A stretch of 64,000 nt of DNA from NCBI GenBank assembly GCA_010279815.1, contig QEOQ01000092.1, positions 1,360,653 through 1,424,652 of the forward strand. Reading direction: 5' to 3'. Source of the stretch: Brachionus plicatilis. Lineage: Eukaryota; Rotifera; Eurotatoria; Ploima; Brachionidae. The notes under the pieces were generated by a model. It saw only the letters and a list, made by a program, of their open reading frames with translations, was not told the DNA's origin and ran no database searches. A program made the position numbers and the translations under genes. Positions 32,950 through 44,939 of the stretch are shown piece after piece (positions within the stretch are counted from its first letter, which is position 1; every line of letters begins with the position of its first letter).

Positions 32950-35900
32950 TTACCAAAAATAAAGTCTTTTTTTTTTCTTAATTGTAGAAATTAGTCTATC
33001 TAAATTTACAAACGTCGTTGATAAAAATGCATCTATTTGAAATAATAAAATTTCTTTACAATTATCACAATACTTGCCCTCGTAAAATAGGGAACATTCA
33101 CAGTAAACTGATGAATAAAGATTTACACATCTTCCATGTGGTCCACATATATCTTTTTGGTAACATGGGTTGAACTCTTAAAAAAACATTTTAGGCTTCT
33201 AAAATCGTATATTGAATTTGATCTAGTATTTTTTTTAATTAAAATATAAATTTTTAAGCGGCTGTGAAGTTTGGAACAATAACTTCTGCAAAATATATTT
33301 TTTTAGATTAAATCCCAGTTTTATTTTTTGAAATAGATGCTCAATATTTTTTAATAAAATTTGTTAATCGTAAACTGAAGCAAAAAAATAATTAAATCTT
33401 TATATTTAGAAAACAGATAGAACTTTGATAGTTGTTTTGGACTTTTTTCTAACTTATTTTGAATATTTTTTGAGTTTTATGCAAAAAATATTCTTTAAAC
33501 TTACCACCGCCGCAAGTTTTAAGATAATTGAACATACATTTGGGTAAACAGATTTTCAATTTGAATATGAACAAAAAAAAATTCTGATTTTATATTTAAA
33601 CAAAAAAAGAACAAAATATTTATTGGATTTATGTAAAAAATTGGCGATTTATTATTTTTTAACTAAAATTACTGTAAAAAAAGTTTTTTTCCTAAATTTG
33701 CATAACTGATATTATTCTTATTAATTTTTCTAAATCGTATTAAAAATATTAATTAAGTATAATTTTGCTTAAAAAAACTAAAATCATCAAGTAGAAGTTT
33801 AAGTCGAATGTTTAAATATTGTTCAAAAGTATGCTCAATTTCAATACTAAAAATATTAATTAAAAAAATTCGATTGTCTTCAAAACAAAAAAAAATAAAT
33901 AATTTTGACCGCTTATTGAAAACTTAACTAAATAAATAAGTGAAAATATTTAATTACTGTATTCACACATGAATCGATAACTTGAAGTTAGACAATCTGT
34001 GCTTCTCATCTCTATTCTATTCGATCTATATAAAAAGATGCTTCCACAAAGTCCTTCGGACCCATTCCAGTCATTCCAGTATTTTCCAAGTTTTAAATCT
34101 GTTGTATTCAAAAGCTGATCATTAATCCATCTCCAATGCTCTTAAAACATAAAGATATACACAAAAAACAATAATTATTTAAATAACATTTAGATACCAT
34201 TTATGTATCTAAATCCAATCGAGAATTTCAAAGGATCAAATGGGTCCTCTTCTAATCGCAATTTTATTAATTCTTTTCGAACTGTTTCGAATTTATGGTC
34301 ATTTTCGAAAATTAAGAATTTGGATTGCAGAGGCAGTCTTCTGCAAAAACGCTCAGCTTTTAACCATGACAACTTTTGATTTGATTTGGATATAAAAATG
34401 CATGATCCATTATAATAAAAGCTGTTGGGCATACATTCTATTTATTCATAAAGATTTTAAATTTGGATTTAAATTAAAATTTAGGCTAACAATGAGAATG
34501 TTAAAAATTTATCAAAATTATCTTTTTAAATTCTTTTAATTTTATTCAAATTTTCAATGCAAAAACACAAAAAATATTTAAAAATTTTGCTCTAATATTT
34601 TTTTAATCTTGATCTGCTTAAGAAAAAAAATGCATTCGATATTAGAGTGATTACAAATAACTATGTTGTATCTATTCTTGAACTAGTCTTGTACTGAATT
34701 TTTTTTATTTAATTTTTTATCTTTAAATGCTAAAAATCTGTAATTAAATTAACTAAACTTAAATTGTACAATGTCAAATTCATAATATTATCAATTTTGG
34801 AACAAAAAATAATTTATAACATCATAAAACAAAATTTTAAAATTGAAATAACTTTTTTACTGTGAGTATTAGTACTGTTTTGCAAATAGTATCAGCTGAT
34901 TCAAAGTCTGTATCAACCAAAATTAGTCTGTGCAACAACTCTGCAATCCTGCTATCAAGTTTTTATTTCAAGTTTTAAGGTTAATCAACAGACTAGTGCC
35001 CCTGTCCAAAAAGACCGATTAACACTTCATTTATTCAAAATAAAATTTAAATTGAATTCATTTAAAAAAAAAAAGAATAAAGTTTAGTTTAATTGTGTAT
35101 AAAAAAAATAGCTGAAAAAATTAAACAATTTAATGTTTAAATTAAAATTTTTAAATTTTTTTACGAAATCTGTAAAAATTAAGTTAATATTATTGAATAT
35201 TGAAAGCTTAAATGTAGAAAATTTTAAAATTGATCTCTTTATCACAAAGCTATTAATCTCGAATAAAAATATCCACATGTTTTTTCTCCGTTAATTGTTT
35301 TTGACATTGGTTCGATTAGATTTACACTATTCCTTAAATTATAATTTAAATTTCTTGAGACATTTCTTATCAATTGAACTTTAAGATTTTTAGGTGAATT
35401 ATGATAAAACAATATTTTTAAGAAAATGATGCAGAATATATATAAAAAAGATCATTAAAATCGAGTTGGATAGTTATTTGCAGAGACTAATTTTGGGCGA
35501 TACAGACTTTGAATCAGCTTATAAAATTTGCAGAGCAGTGCTAAGACTCAAATTAAAAAATTAGTTCAATTTAAAATTTTGTTTTTGTTTTTTGTTCCAA
35601 AATTAAAAATGCCCAAATTCACTTATTTCTACGAAATTTATACATTATCTTTAATCCACAATCTTTATTTAAACATAGTAGATTTGTGAAAGGTTGATTT
35701 GAAAAAATAATGAGGATTTATATGATAATAAAATTTAAATACTCAAGTCAAATTTTGATTGTAGTTTCTCAAGGCCTAATAGGAGATCTCCTTTTACATA
35801 ATCGAAACCTTAAAAAAACATTTGAAAATTGTATCTTAAAAATTTAACGACAACAAACCTTTTCCAAAAATTGTCTGTCTTTTTGAGTGTTTTTTAATGT

Positions 35901-36000
35901 TATTATCTGTCATCTTGGATAATATCCGCTGCGTGTTAAGACTTTGACAACATTCATAAAAAACAAATAAAAATATAAGTAAAATTTTTTTATTTTTCAT
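32950..36000 (-). CDS. secreted C-type lectin with EGF-like module
   Basis: Exons by eye (minus) are 36000-35859 (signal peptide MKNKKILLIFLFVFYECCQS), a 35820-35760 block (GFDYVKGDLLLGLEKLQSK, fibrinogen-like in flavour), 34940-34861 (LILVDTDFESADTICK), 34437-34198 and 34140-33958 (C-type lectin domain), and 33176-32950 (EGF-like). The lectin domain has CMPNSFYYNGSCIFI, SWLKAERFCRRL, the EHWRWINDQLLN core, LGKYWNDWNG, LCGSI and the closing YRFMCEY. The EGF module has six Cys in PCYQKDICGPHGRC and YCECSLFYEGKYCDNC. Phases fit between the last three exons. Between 34860 and 34438 one phase step is missing, so an exon was overlooked or a boundary is wrong. No membrane anchor is seen, suggesting secretion. 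The lectin-EGF core is firm; the 5' exon linkage is inference. Confidence 0.55.
35482..35555 (+). pseudogene. inverted partial copy of a lectin-gene exon
   Basis: The plus strand reads RLILGDTDFESAYKICRAVL and runs to a stop. This mirrors RLILVDTDFESADTICKTVL of the minus-strand exon 34940-34861, at about 78 percent nucleotide identity by eye. It sits inside the intron of the lectin gene in opposite orientation. Confidence 0.6.
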
Positions 36001-37230
36001 TCTTGATCGATCTTTTTTTTATAAAATACAACAATATCAACTCAAAATCAATTTCCAAGTTACACATAAATCATTGCCAGTTAATGTAACATAAACAAAA
36101 ACATTTATTTAATTCATTTAGGCGTTAAAAAATAGAGTTGTTTATTGGAATATCTAAATAAAAAAAATTAAATGCGAAATGATTTATGCACTTAAAAAAG
36201 AATAGTGGACGATGTTCATCAAAATAAAAATTTAAGACACTAAAAAAAACCCAACCGAATATAAAAAGATTTTATTCAGATTTTATCCAAAATTTAAAGA
36301 TCATTTATAAATTATAATGTCATAAAATTAATCTAAAGATAAATGAGGTGTTCTTTGTTGCTGCTGAATACATTTTTAAGCGAATGTAATTTTACTAGAT
36401 TTAAAAAAGAAATCTTACTTTCAACCATAACTATTAATAAACATTTTTGTGAAGTACGCAAAATAGGATAAAGTAAGTAAAGACAGTTTCAGGCACTTCG
36501 GAAAAAAAACATTCGATTGAGTCTTTTTTACAAAACGAAAATTTTTGATAAATAAGACAAAAAATAGAATTAAATTTTTTTTGATTTCTTAAGATTTTTG
36601 GAAATTTTAGGAAAAGGAAAACTTTCATTTAAATAATTTATTAATTGTCCTTTTTAATCGGGTTGATTTATTTAAACTAATTTTGATGATGCTCGATAAA
36701 CTGAAAAATGAATTTTTATTAATGAACTTGCTCCTTTAGATGCTATTCATAAACATAAATTAAATTTGAGATTAAATTTATGATAAAGCTAAGATCAAAT
36801 TAAAATATTCAACCTATATCAATTTTTGTGAACAATAAGCAAAAAGAATACAATAAATAAAGATATACAAAATTCATTTATTTTATTAACCTATTTTTGA
36901 GAAAATTAAAATTTAACCAAATTATGGACTAGTCTACAGAATAGCGTTATAGAAACTTATTTTTTAAATCAAAAGTTTTAAGGCTAAACAAAACTCTTTC
37001 ATAAAGCCATCTTACTTGTCCCGATCGAATCTACATACTACTTTTGTTTGAACAAGTAGAAAGACTGTTTTCTTTATTTCGAAATTGTCAATCTTAATTT
37101 ATTAATTTTATTCTGCTATGAAGGATATATGTTAACGTAAATTTTTAAAACACGTAAATTTGTAAAATTACTGAGAGATCAGGAAATTTCTAAAATAAAA
37201 TAAAATAAAAAAATATTGTTTCACTTTTTT

Positions 37231-37335
37231 CAGAGTTGTTTTTAAGTCACAAGTCTTAAGTCAAGTCAAGTCAATGACTTGACTTTAATTTTTTTTTTTT
37301 TTTAAGTCAAGTCAATGACTTAATCAATAATAAGT
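37231..37335. mobile_element. partial hAT-type MITE with AAGTC repeats
   Basis: Starts CAGAGTTGTTTTTAAGTCAC and runs through AAGTC/GACTT words to about 37335. The left terminus matches the element at 6510 and the reversed end at 31954. The right terminus is missing. Confidence 0.55.
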
Positions 37336-37348
37336 TAATTTCAAGGTT

Positions 37349-37490
37349 AATTTTGTTTAAAAAACTGGGGATTGAATGGGGCGCAGCCCCGGTTTAGGGA
37401 ATCCGGTTAATTAGACGCAAAGAGAGATCTTAATAAATTTATTCTGAATTATATCCCTGAAAAGCTGAATAATCGAATAGTCCTAGAGTT
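37349..37490. mobile_element. repeat family copy 2 (GTCCTAGAGTT end)
   Basis: Shares its core with 26824-26961 (CTGGGGATTGAATGGGGCGC, CCGGTTTAGGGAATCCGG). Its right end CGAATAGTCCTAGAGTT is the inverted complement of the left end of copy 1, so the family has terminal inverted repeats. The left end here is replaced by the hAT-like sequence. Confidence 0.6.
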
Positions 37491-37894
37491 AATGTCAATG
37501 TCATATATTGTCTACATGGTTTACAGAAATTGGAAATGGAAATGAGAAATGGGTACCTTAGTTTTATAAAAAATCAGAACATTTAACAATATTGAATATT
37601 TAACAAATTACTGACGATTATTTCAGTAAATTACTTATATGTACATAAAGTTATACAGATTTACTGCTCTTTACGTAAATTTAGAAAATTATTGGAAAAA
37701 AAATTTAAAACAAAATTTTTGTTTCATTATTTTAGAAATTTACTAATCAACCAGGAAGTTTACAAAATTCCGTATTTTACAATTTTACTATTACATATGC
37801 AAATTTTACAAATCAAAGAGTGACATGTAAAAATTTTTAAAAGTCTAAAAAAACACTCACTTGTAAATAAGAAAAATACACTTTATGCAATATT

Positions 37895-37920
37895 CTGAAG
37901 GAGCTTAAGCTCAGTATAAA
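37895..37920 (+). repeat. dispersed hairpin repeat, CTGAAGGAGC type
   Basis: CTGAAGGAGCTTAAGCTCAG then TATAAA, with the palindrome GAGCTTAAGCTC. AAATAAATAAA follows. Matches 49107-49130 (plus) and 8244-8269 (minus). Confidence 0.5.
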
Positions 37921-40093
37921 GTAAACAAATAAATAAAATAATAAATACAGAAAAGTAATGCACTTTTTTTGTAAATGCCTTTAATATTGAATAAACTCAG
38001 TTAGGGTGGATTTTGAAAATTCAAAATTTAACCTTTATCTTGCTAAAGTAGTTAAAGTAGTTTAGAATTCAGTAGCTCGCTCCATTTTAACTGAGCCAGA
38101 AGGTATTCAGACCATTCTGAGAAATTCACTTCTCATATATCTCGGTTTAAATCCTTGTCGAGTCATATAAATGTAACGTTAAAAAAAAATAAACTTCAGT
38201 GCTGTGCTTTTATTTAGCATCTGATTTGAGTTCATCACCAAATCATTAAGCAGGATGGGTGTTACTATTCTTCTAAAAAATGAAACTCGGCATTAAAACA
38301 GCGATTATCTTCCTATGAGAACGTGTCAGGACTCGCGAGTCAAGGAGACTTTAAATAATGGCGTCGAAAGACGTAAGAAGTGAGTATAAAAAAAACTTTG
38401 TCATAAGCAGTAATGCTTCTGAAAGCTAACAAAATATAATTTATGTTGCTCTACATGGGGCTAGACTTGTCACAGAAATAAACCTTACTAAACAAATATG
38501 ATTTGTCTAGATTTTCGAAGATATATTTATCAAAAATCTGAGTATTACGATAGTCGTGTCTTTCATGTGAGTATTTTTGATAATAATCCTAAAATTAAAT
38601 TTAAAAAATTTTAAATTTCAAATTTAAATGTGTTATTGTCATGTCTCTTGAAGATTTGAACTTTTGTCTCTTTGGTCTTGTTGAATATATGTATAATTAG
38701 TTTTAACATTCTTCATCGATGTTACATGCAAAATTAGTTGACTGTGTCCCTTGTCTCTTCAAATAGATATCTTTAATAGGCTGAATGAAATTTTAAGGCT
38801 TTTGAATTTTATTCGTCTATATTTAATTTTAGAATATTTTTTGATAAATCTTAAAAATAAAATTTATTGTTTTAAAAATTTCTATAGCGCTAGTCATTGA
38901 TTTTTAAAGATTAATAAAAAACTAAAATTAAAAAATTAATCTTTTCGAATTTTTGTCCAACCTACCGGCTTAACAAAAAAAATAAATTTTATAATTAAAA
39001 CTTATTTTCTCTTTTTTTTTAAGTAGTATTTTCTTTTGCTGAATTTTATTCCATAGATTTTCTTACTATATAACCAACAATTTTTTGAAAATAGGTTATA
39101 TTAAAATCGAAAACTTAGAGGTTTCTTAATAGAAATAAAAATAATATTCTTAGATGATAAATCAAAAGATAACTCAAAAAGGCAGAAAAAAAAGATTAAA
39201 ATGATCGTGTACTTATTTTATTGTGCTAAAAAACAATAAAATTATATCAGTAATCAATCTGAGCTTTTAAAAATTTAGCATTTTGATCCAAATGTCATCT
39301 TTATTCATTTTTCAAACTATTTTTTTCATTCAAAACATAAATATTCTTAACTTACCTAAATTTAAATGTAATGTTAAAATTAAAAAAAAATTATAAATGA
39401 TAAATCGTAAGCAAGTTTATTTTGTTTAAAAAAATAATTTGAAATCAATTGGTTCTTTTAAAAAACAAATATTATAAAATTTAAATTTCTTATACTTAAA
39501 ATTATTAAAACTTTCTAAATTTTAACAGAATTAGTTAAAAAAAATTTAAATTCATAAAACTATTTGACAAAACTAGCATTCAATAAAGTTTGAATTCTAA
39601 TATTTATCCTATATTTTTAAATTACAAATTTTAGTAAAAATCCATTTTAAACACAATTTATAAATTTATAAAACATAAAATCTCTTCTTAAAATCTTTTA
39701 AAATTGTTTTAAATTGTTTTTTCAGACCTGCATCGTTCAAAAAGAAACTTTCAAAACAGCTAAAATTTTATTAAATCAAATGATTTTATAAGTTTTTTTT
39801 ATTTTCTTACGAGTTTCATTTAATTTTTTTACAAAATATTCATTTTTACACCAATTATCGTATATATTATGTTTTTCCGAGGATTGACTAAACCTGTCTA
39901 TAAATTATGTTTTTTTTTCTATTTTTTTTAAATCTTGCCCATACTCCTTAAAATTTTAATAAAACATAATTATTCAGTGGTTACCTATCACTTTTAAAAG
40001 GCTTTTTAAGATATCTTTAATTGCTCTTGATATTTATTTCGGCTACTTTACAAACTTACTTAATCAACTTAAGCACCTGATTTGATATGCCCT

Positions 40094-40132
40094 GATTTCG
40101 CGATATTTTAAGGGTAAAATATCGCCAAAATC
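40094..40132. repeat. short strong hairpin
   Basis: GCGATATTTTA (40100-40110), loop AGGG, TAAAATATCGC (40115-40125): 11 perfect base pairs, extended by GATTT/AAATC outside one mismatch. No gene sits beside it, so a terminator or RNA role is not supported. Confidence 0.5.
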
Positions 40133-40639
40133 AAAAATATACAAATTTATCTATCTTTATCTATATTTATATTTTTTTCGGTATTCGGCCATGCTGATCA
40201 CGAATAATCGGTGGGGTGGAAGTGGAACTCGATTTTTGGGGGGTTTTTAAAAGAAATATACAGTTGAGGGAAATTTTAACATTAGAATTGGATAGATTAG
40301 CTAATGAGGTGTCTGAAAAGGTGCCACTTTGTCTTTTTCGAAAGCAACGATGGCGATGGTTGGCGATTTAATTAAAATTAATTAATTAAAATGACCGGTC
40401 TATCCATAAAATTTGTCGTTCCCATGCAATATTTGCCGTTCTTCCGTGTGAATTAGGCGGCTCAATGAATAATTGGCTGTTCCATTAAAAAAGTGGCAAA
40501 AAAATTATTCTTTTACCAAAGTTTAGTTTCAATTTCTGTATTTATGAGTCAACGGGTTCTATGCTTAATGCATACATTATGCTATTTATTCGAGTGAAAA
40601 AGTTTGTTTTATCATTAATCCTTTCATAGTTATTAGTAA

Positions 40640-40830
40640 TCCTTTCATATATCTTTACCTATTATTTTTTCCATCATAATTCTCGTGTGACTGTATCAAA
40701 CGCTTTGTTAGCATCAATTGCACAAATAAATAGTCTCTTTTTCAAAAAGTTGGTGGTACAAAAGATGTATTAGTTGCTATAATTTGCAGAACATGTTTTG
40801 GTTCATAACTTATCGAATATTTATTTTTTG
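40640..40830 (-). pseudogene. reverse transcriptase fragment of a non-LTR retrotransposon
   Basis: The minus strand gives EPKHVLQIIATNTSF, a stop, then KKRLFICAIDANKAFDTVTR and EL. The D-x-x-K-A-F-D-T-V pattern is the first catalytic block of LINE-type reverse transcriptases. Stops on both sides and lack of the YADD block show a short dead fragment. Confidence 0.6.
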
Positions 40831-41419
40831 TAGAATTATTCAAACTTACAATTACAGTGGAATCATTATTTTAATACAATAAATGACACTAGAAATTTGA
40901 TAGTATGAATTACAGTAACAATTATCTCAATAAAATTTAAAAAAATAAAAAAATAAATGTGAATTGAATAGTTTCTAATGATGATAATATTTAAAAAAAA
41001 TTTAAAATGAACTTCTTATTTGGATAAAAAAATTTGAGATTTACTAAAATTTTATTTAGTCAAATTTTAAGTTTATAAAAAAAAATTTAAATTTAGCAAA
41101 TTTAAAAAAAAAAAATTTATTATTATCAAAAAATTAACCTCTTGTATGTAGATGTTGGAAAAGAGGATTATTGGCGTATATACGATGAATGTTTTTCCGA
41201 GAATATATTATGAGTTGGTAACACAGTGCACAATCTTTACATTTTATTGACACTGTGTCATGCAAATATATATTTTTGGACCCTTAAAATAAAAAGTTAA
41301 TAAAATTATTATTAAAAAATTTAAATTTACATTTCTGAATTGAAAAATAACATTCACTACTTGTTGTGGAAAAAAATAAGTAGCGTTAAAGCCACTATCT
41401 TGCTGTAGTTGACGTAAAA

Positions 41420-41735
41420 TAGTTATAAAACGGAAAATTTCGCTCTATTAATTCATCATAGTTAGCATATCATAGAATGAAAATTTGTAAGGAATTTTTA
41501 TGAATTCTGTTAATGGATTCAAATACAGGGTACCATACAAATTTTCATTAGGGATAACAAATTCCTCGTCGAGAATTTTTTTTTCGACGTTGTTTTTAAA
41601 TAATCATCTCTTAGATTATCATAAATTGTTCGATAATTGGTGAGATACTTGAATGGCTGTTTGAGTGAGGGGCCCGTGTAAATTTCTGACGTCATCGACA
41701 AATTGGTGGCTCCTCGGTGAAATACGTCAAACTTG
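41420..41735 (-). pseudogene. unidentified frameshifted coding remnant
   Basis: Minus strand: TNKFDVFHRGATNLSMTSEI, then PFKYLTNYRTIYDNLRDDYL, then after a frame change in an A-run VEKKILDEEFVIPNENLYG and LYLNPLTEFIKIPYKFS. Amino-acid content is far more protein-like than the surroundings, and the two frames join naturally, so this is a decayed gene, probably from a mobile element. I do not recognise the family. Confidence 0.4.
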
Positions 41736-43900
41736 TTGGTACATTTTTACTATTATTATAATTGTAATAATAATTTTTCGTGCACTTTTAAACCCAATTC
41801 GTTATTAATATTTAGTTCTAAAATATTAACTGAATTTTTTGATTCAGTTTTATGATTAATAATTATACTGATAAATTCTTATAACTCATCAGCTTTTTGT
41901 GAAACTTTTATTTCCGAACAAAATATACTGAAATAATTTTAGGAGTTAAGTCGAAATGGTCGTGGCCTTTTTAGCCTAGTTATTATTTTTTTTTAAACAT
42001 CAAAATTTAATATTTATAATTAAGTTTTGAAAAATTTTCTTTAGGATAAGGTTTAAGTTCGTTCTCACAAATTCCCATTGGTTTTATTCTTTTCAAATCT
42101 AAAAATAATTAAATTTCATCAGTGTTTCTCAACGAAAGTTGATTTTTTTAAAATCAATATTCAGAAAAAAAATTTTATAATTACCTTCATCAGGAACAAT
42201 GCCACCAAAGAAAGAAGAAACAAAAATTGTATTTTTGCCCTTATCTTGAAGCAACAAACTTAGATTTAAATTATAAATTATCTATTTTTAAATATCTTGG
42301 ATCAGTTTGTCATATTCCTACGAATATTGAAAAGATTTTGGATTGGATTTTGGAATTTTGAAAAGTTAAAATTTTATTTATTTTTAAATAAAAGCTTGAA
42401 ATCAATTGTGTAGGATCTGCTTTTTATACCACAGAAAAAAAATTCGAACTCTTGGTTGAGCTTTAAAAAATGTAAAAAGACAGAGCCCAGGATTATTGAT
42501 CATGAAGGCCTAAGAATTTGGAGCCGAGAATAAATACAATAACGCTCCTTGTTTATCTTAAGCAGTTGTTGGTTAGGAGCAATCAAATCAAATTTAAGTG
42601 AATGAAAATTCAAATTCAAATGATCAAGCCACAGTGACAGAAAGCCAAGCTGGACCATCTGATTACCAAGCCAAGAAGAAAACGAAAGCTTTCTTTATCA
42701 AAATCATTTGATATGCTTTCTTTTGTGATAATCAGGAGTGATCAAGCAAAAATGCAAGATAATTTGCCTCGATCTGAAATCAAATGAAAGCCATGATCAC
42801 ATATTTGGCGTTGATGAATCACTAAAGGAATTGGTTGACCGAGTGGTATGTCTCGGAAATTTTTTTGCTTAAAGAAATGAATAATCCAGACTAGGCTTAA
42901 CTAAAGAGTAAAAAAAAAAGATTAAAAACTATAAATTGAATTTAATTAAAATTTATTCTGATTTCATAATTGAATTATATTAAAATTTATTCTGGTTTCA
43001 TAATTGAATTTAAACAAAATTAAAATTGATTTATATTTTGAAATCAAAAATTATCTTTAAAAAATTAAAATATTTTACTACATTGCCGACTTGGATCACC
43101 CCTCAATATAAATTTACCACAATTTCTTGAGATCTTTAGGAAAAGCTCGAAAAGAAGTTCAATTTTAAGTTGTAAAGACTAAAAACAGAAATATGTGTAT
43201 TTATTGAGCTAATCTTGAAACAAAGAAGTTCTGCAGAAAACTTATAAAATCAAAATCTTTTTTAAATCAATTCTTTCTTTTACTAAATTATATATTCCCC
43301 CACCATGTTAATTTCGAGCCAATATTAATGATATATAATATTTAAAATTAAAGTTGAAGTTAATTTCACTCGGATTAACTTTTATTTCATTTAAAATTAA
43401 TTATTATTTTAATTAATTTAATTATTAAACTTCATGTAATCATGTAAATTAAATACTAATTGACATGATTTATTTCAGATCAATTAATTTAGAATATTGA
43501 TTATTTAAATACAAGCCGTTTAGGTTTTGATCGAAAGAAAATAGAAAATGGAAATAATTCTTGTTCAAGATCATTTAATTCGATATCTAATAACATCAAA
43601 AATTGGTTATATACCCACAATCAAGCTAAAACCAATGACTTAATGAATAATCTCATTTTTATGGACGGAAAATGTTATTGGATTTAATCCAGAAAATTTT
43701 CATTGATTTCTTTTCAAAACAATTAGAAATTATTCAATCATGAAAAATATAACATTTCCATCTTTTCTTCATTTATGATTCAAAAATTTACTCATGCTGC
43801 GATTATTTTCGATGAAATATTCTGATTTTCATCGTTGAATTTAGATGAAATGGTTCCTAACTCATTAATGATTCTTCTATCAATTTAAATCGATTAATCA
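41736..43900. other. repeat-derived AT-rich DNA
   Basis: A less AT-rich tract at 42480-42860 looks like worn coding sequence (for example SKSFDMLSFVIIRSDQAK) with many stops, perhaps from the same retrotransposon as the fragment at 43930. No gene. Confidence 0.4.
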
Positions 43901-43929
43901 TCGTTGATTTTGTGACTGGGTCTCATCAG

Positions 43930-44210
43930 TGGAAAAAGCAAAAATAATCATGATCATTAAAAAAGATAAGCCATCTGACCACATTTAGACCAATTGAAAA
44001 AAAGTTTGTTAAATTGGCTCAAAATTTTTCAAAATGGTTCTTTGTTGAATCTCAAGCCGATCGAAGCTGTCGTTCCACAAGGGAGCTTTCTTTTGCCTTC
44101 AATCTTCATATTATATATTTCATTGATCTATTAAAAAGAATTTCGCCAGATGTACAAGTTGCTCTTTTTGCAGACAATGTTTGTATTTGGTACACACAAA
44201 TAAAATAATA
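43930..44210 (+). pseudogene. reverse transcriptase remnant with frameshift
   Basis: Plus strand: VEKAKIIMIIKKDKPSDH, later VVPQGSFLLPSIFILYI, then in a second frame DLLKRISPDVQVALFADNVC and IWYT. The order K-x-x-K-P, VPQGS, F-A-D-x is that of LINE-type reverse transcriptases, with FADN where FADD is expected. At least one frameshift and several stops show it is inactive. Confidence 0.65.
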
Positions 44211-44659
44211 AAAATAGCTTTCTTTTATTGAATCTTAACCTATCTCCCTATAGCCTAACCATAAATTCGTCGCTTCCAAACTTGACTTACAATTTAAGTA
44301 TTCAGACGATTGCGAAAAATAAAAAGTTTTAAGTAAAGTAACTTAATTTTATTAAACAGCAAGTTATGCAAATCTCGGATTATATCGAGATGAGATAACT
44401 GTTTTTTATTTAAGTTTCAAAAATTCATTTTCTATTTAAAATAAAGTATTTAGAGATTTTTGTAAAGAACTTAATTCGTCATATCAACATCCATGTAGGA
44501 CTACTTTTAATAGCATAATTAATTTTAAAGATTTTTAAACAATTTTTTAATTCTTATTTAATTTCGTAACTTATTTAATGATTTTTTAAATTAATTTTTC
44601 AAGTTTTGTTTAGTTTCGTAAATTACTTATCTTTTTAAAATATCGAATACATTTTTTTT

Positions 44660-44938
44660 TACACTTTTGAATTAGATTTTTTCGTTAATCGATTTATAAA
44701 ATCGAATAATATTATCGATTTAACTATTCGACTAACTATTCGAAAACAAAGGGATACTATTGTCCAAAATTTGTTCGATAGCTTTTCGATATTTGTAAAA
44801 TTTATCAAATAAAGTAAATTAAAATTCTTACAATGATTTTTTGATCGATAAAAAAAAGACATTTTCGATAAAGTTAAAATTTCATCGAATGTAAATTGAA
44901 CCGATTTAATCGACTTACGCTTAGTCGATTCACAACCC
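44660..44938. mobile_element. probable hAT-like MITE fragment
   Basis: Rich in TCGATTAT/ATCGAATA words and ending TTAGTCGATTCACAACCCTA, whose complement TAGGGTTGTGAATCG resembles hAT-type terminal repeats. The left end is not defined. It abuts the foldback element. Confidence 0.35.
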
Positions 44939-44939
44939 T

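Larger units (their letters stand above)
36001..40080. other. intergenic AT-rich DNA with scattered repeats
   Basis: Contains the hAT-like sequence at 37231-37335, a repeat copy at 37349-37490, the hairpin repeat at 37895-37920, and a less AT-rich tract at about 38060-38520 (for example GCCAGAAGGTATTCAGACC and GGACTCGCGAGTCAAGGAGA) with no readable frame. No gene recognised. Confidence 0.5.

Noticed and set aside
33513..33575. WSC-like Cys piece (CLPKCMFNYLKTCGG) in the lectin gene as a regular exon
   Set aside because: Phase does not fit between the lectin and EGF exons, which join directly; no good acceptor nearby.
36434..36628. 64-codon minus-strand frame
   Set aside because: Phe/Lys-rich, no family features, no splice context.
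40400..40500. Coding-like minus frame (WNSQLFIEPPNSHGRTANIA)
   Set aside because: Too short and without recognisable family; could be chance or part of a worn repeat.
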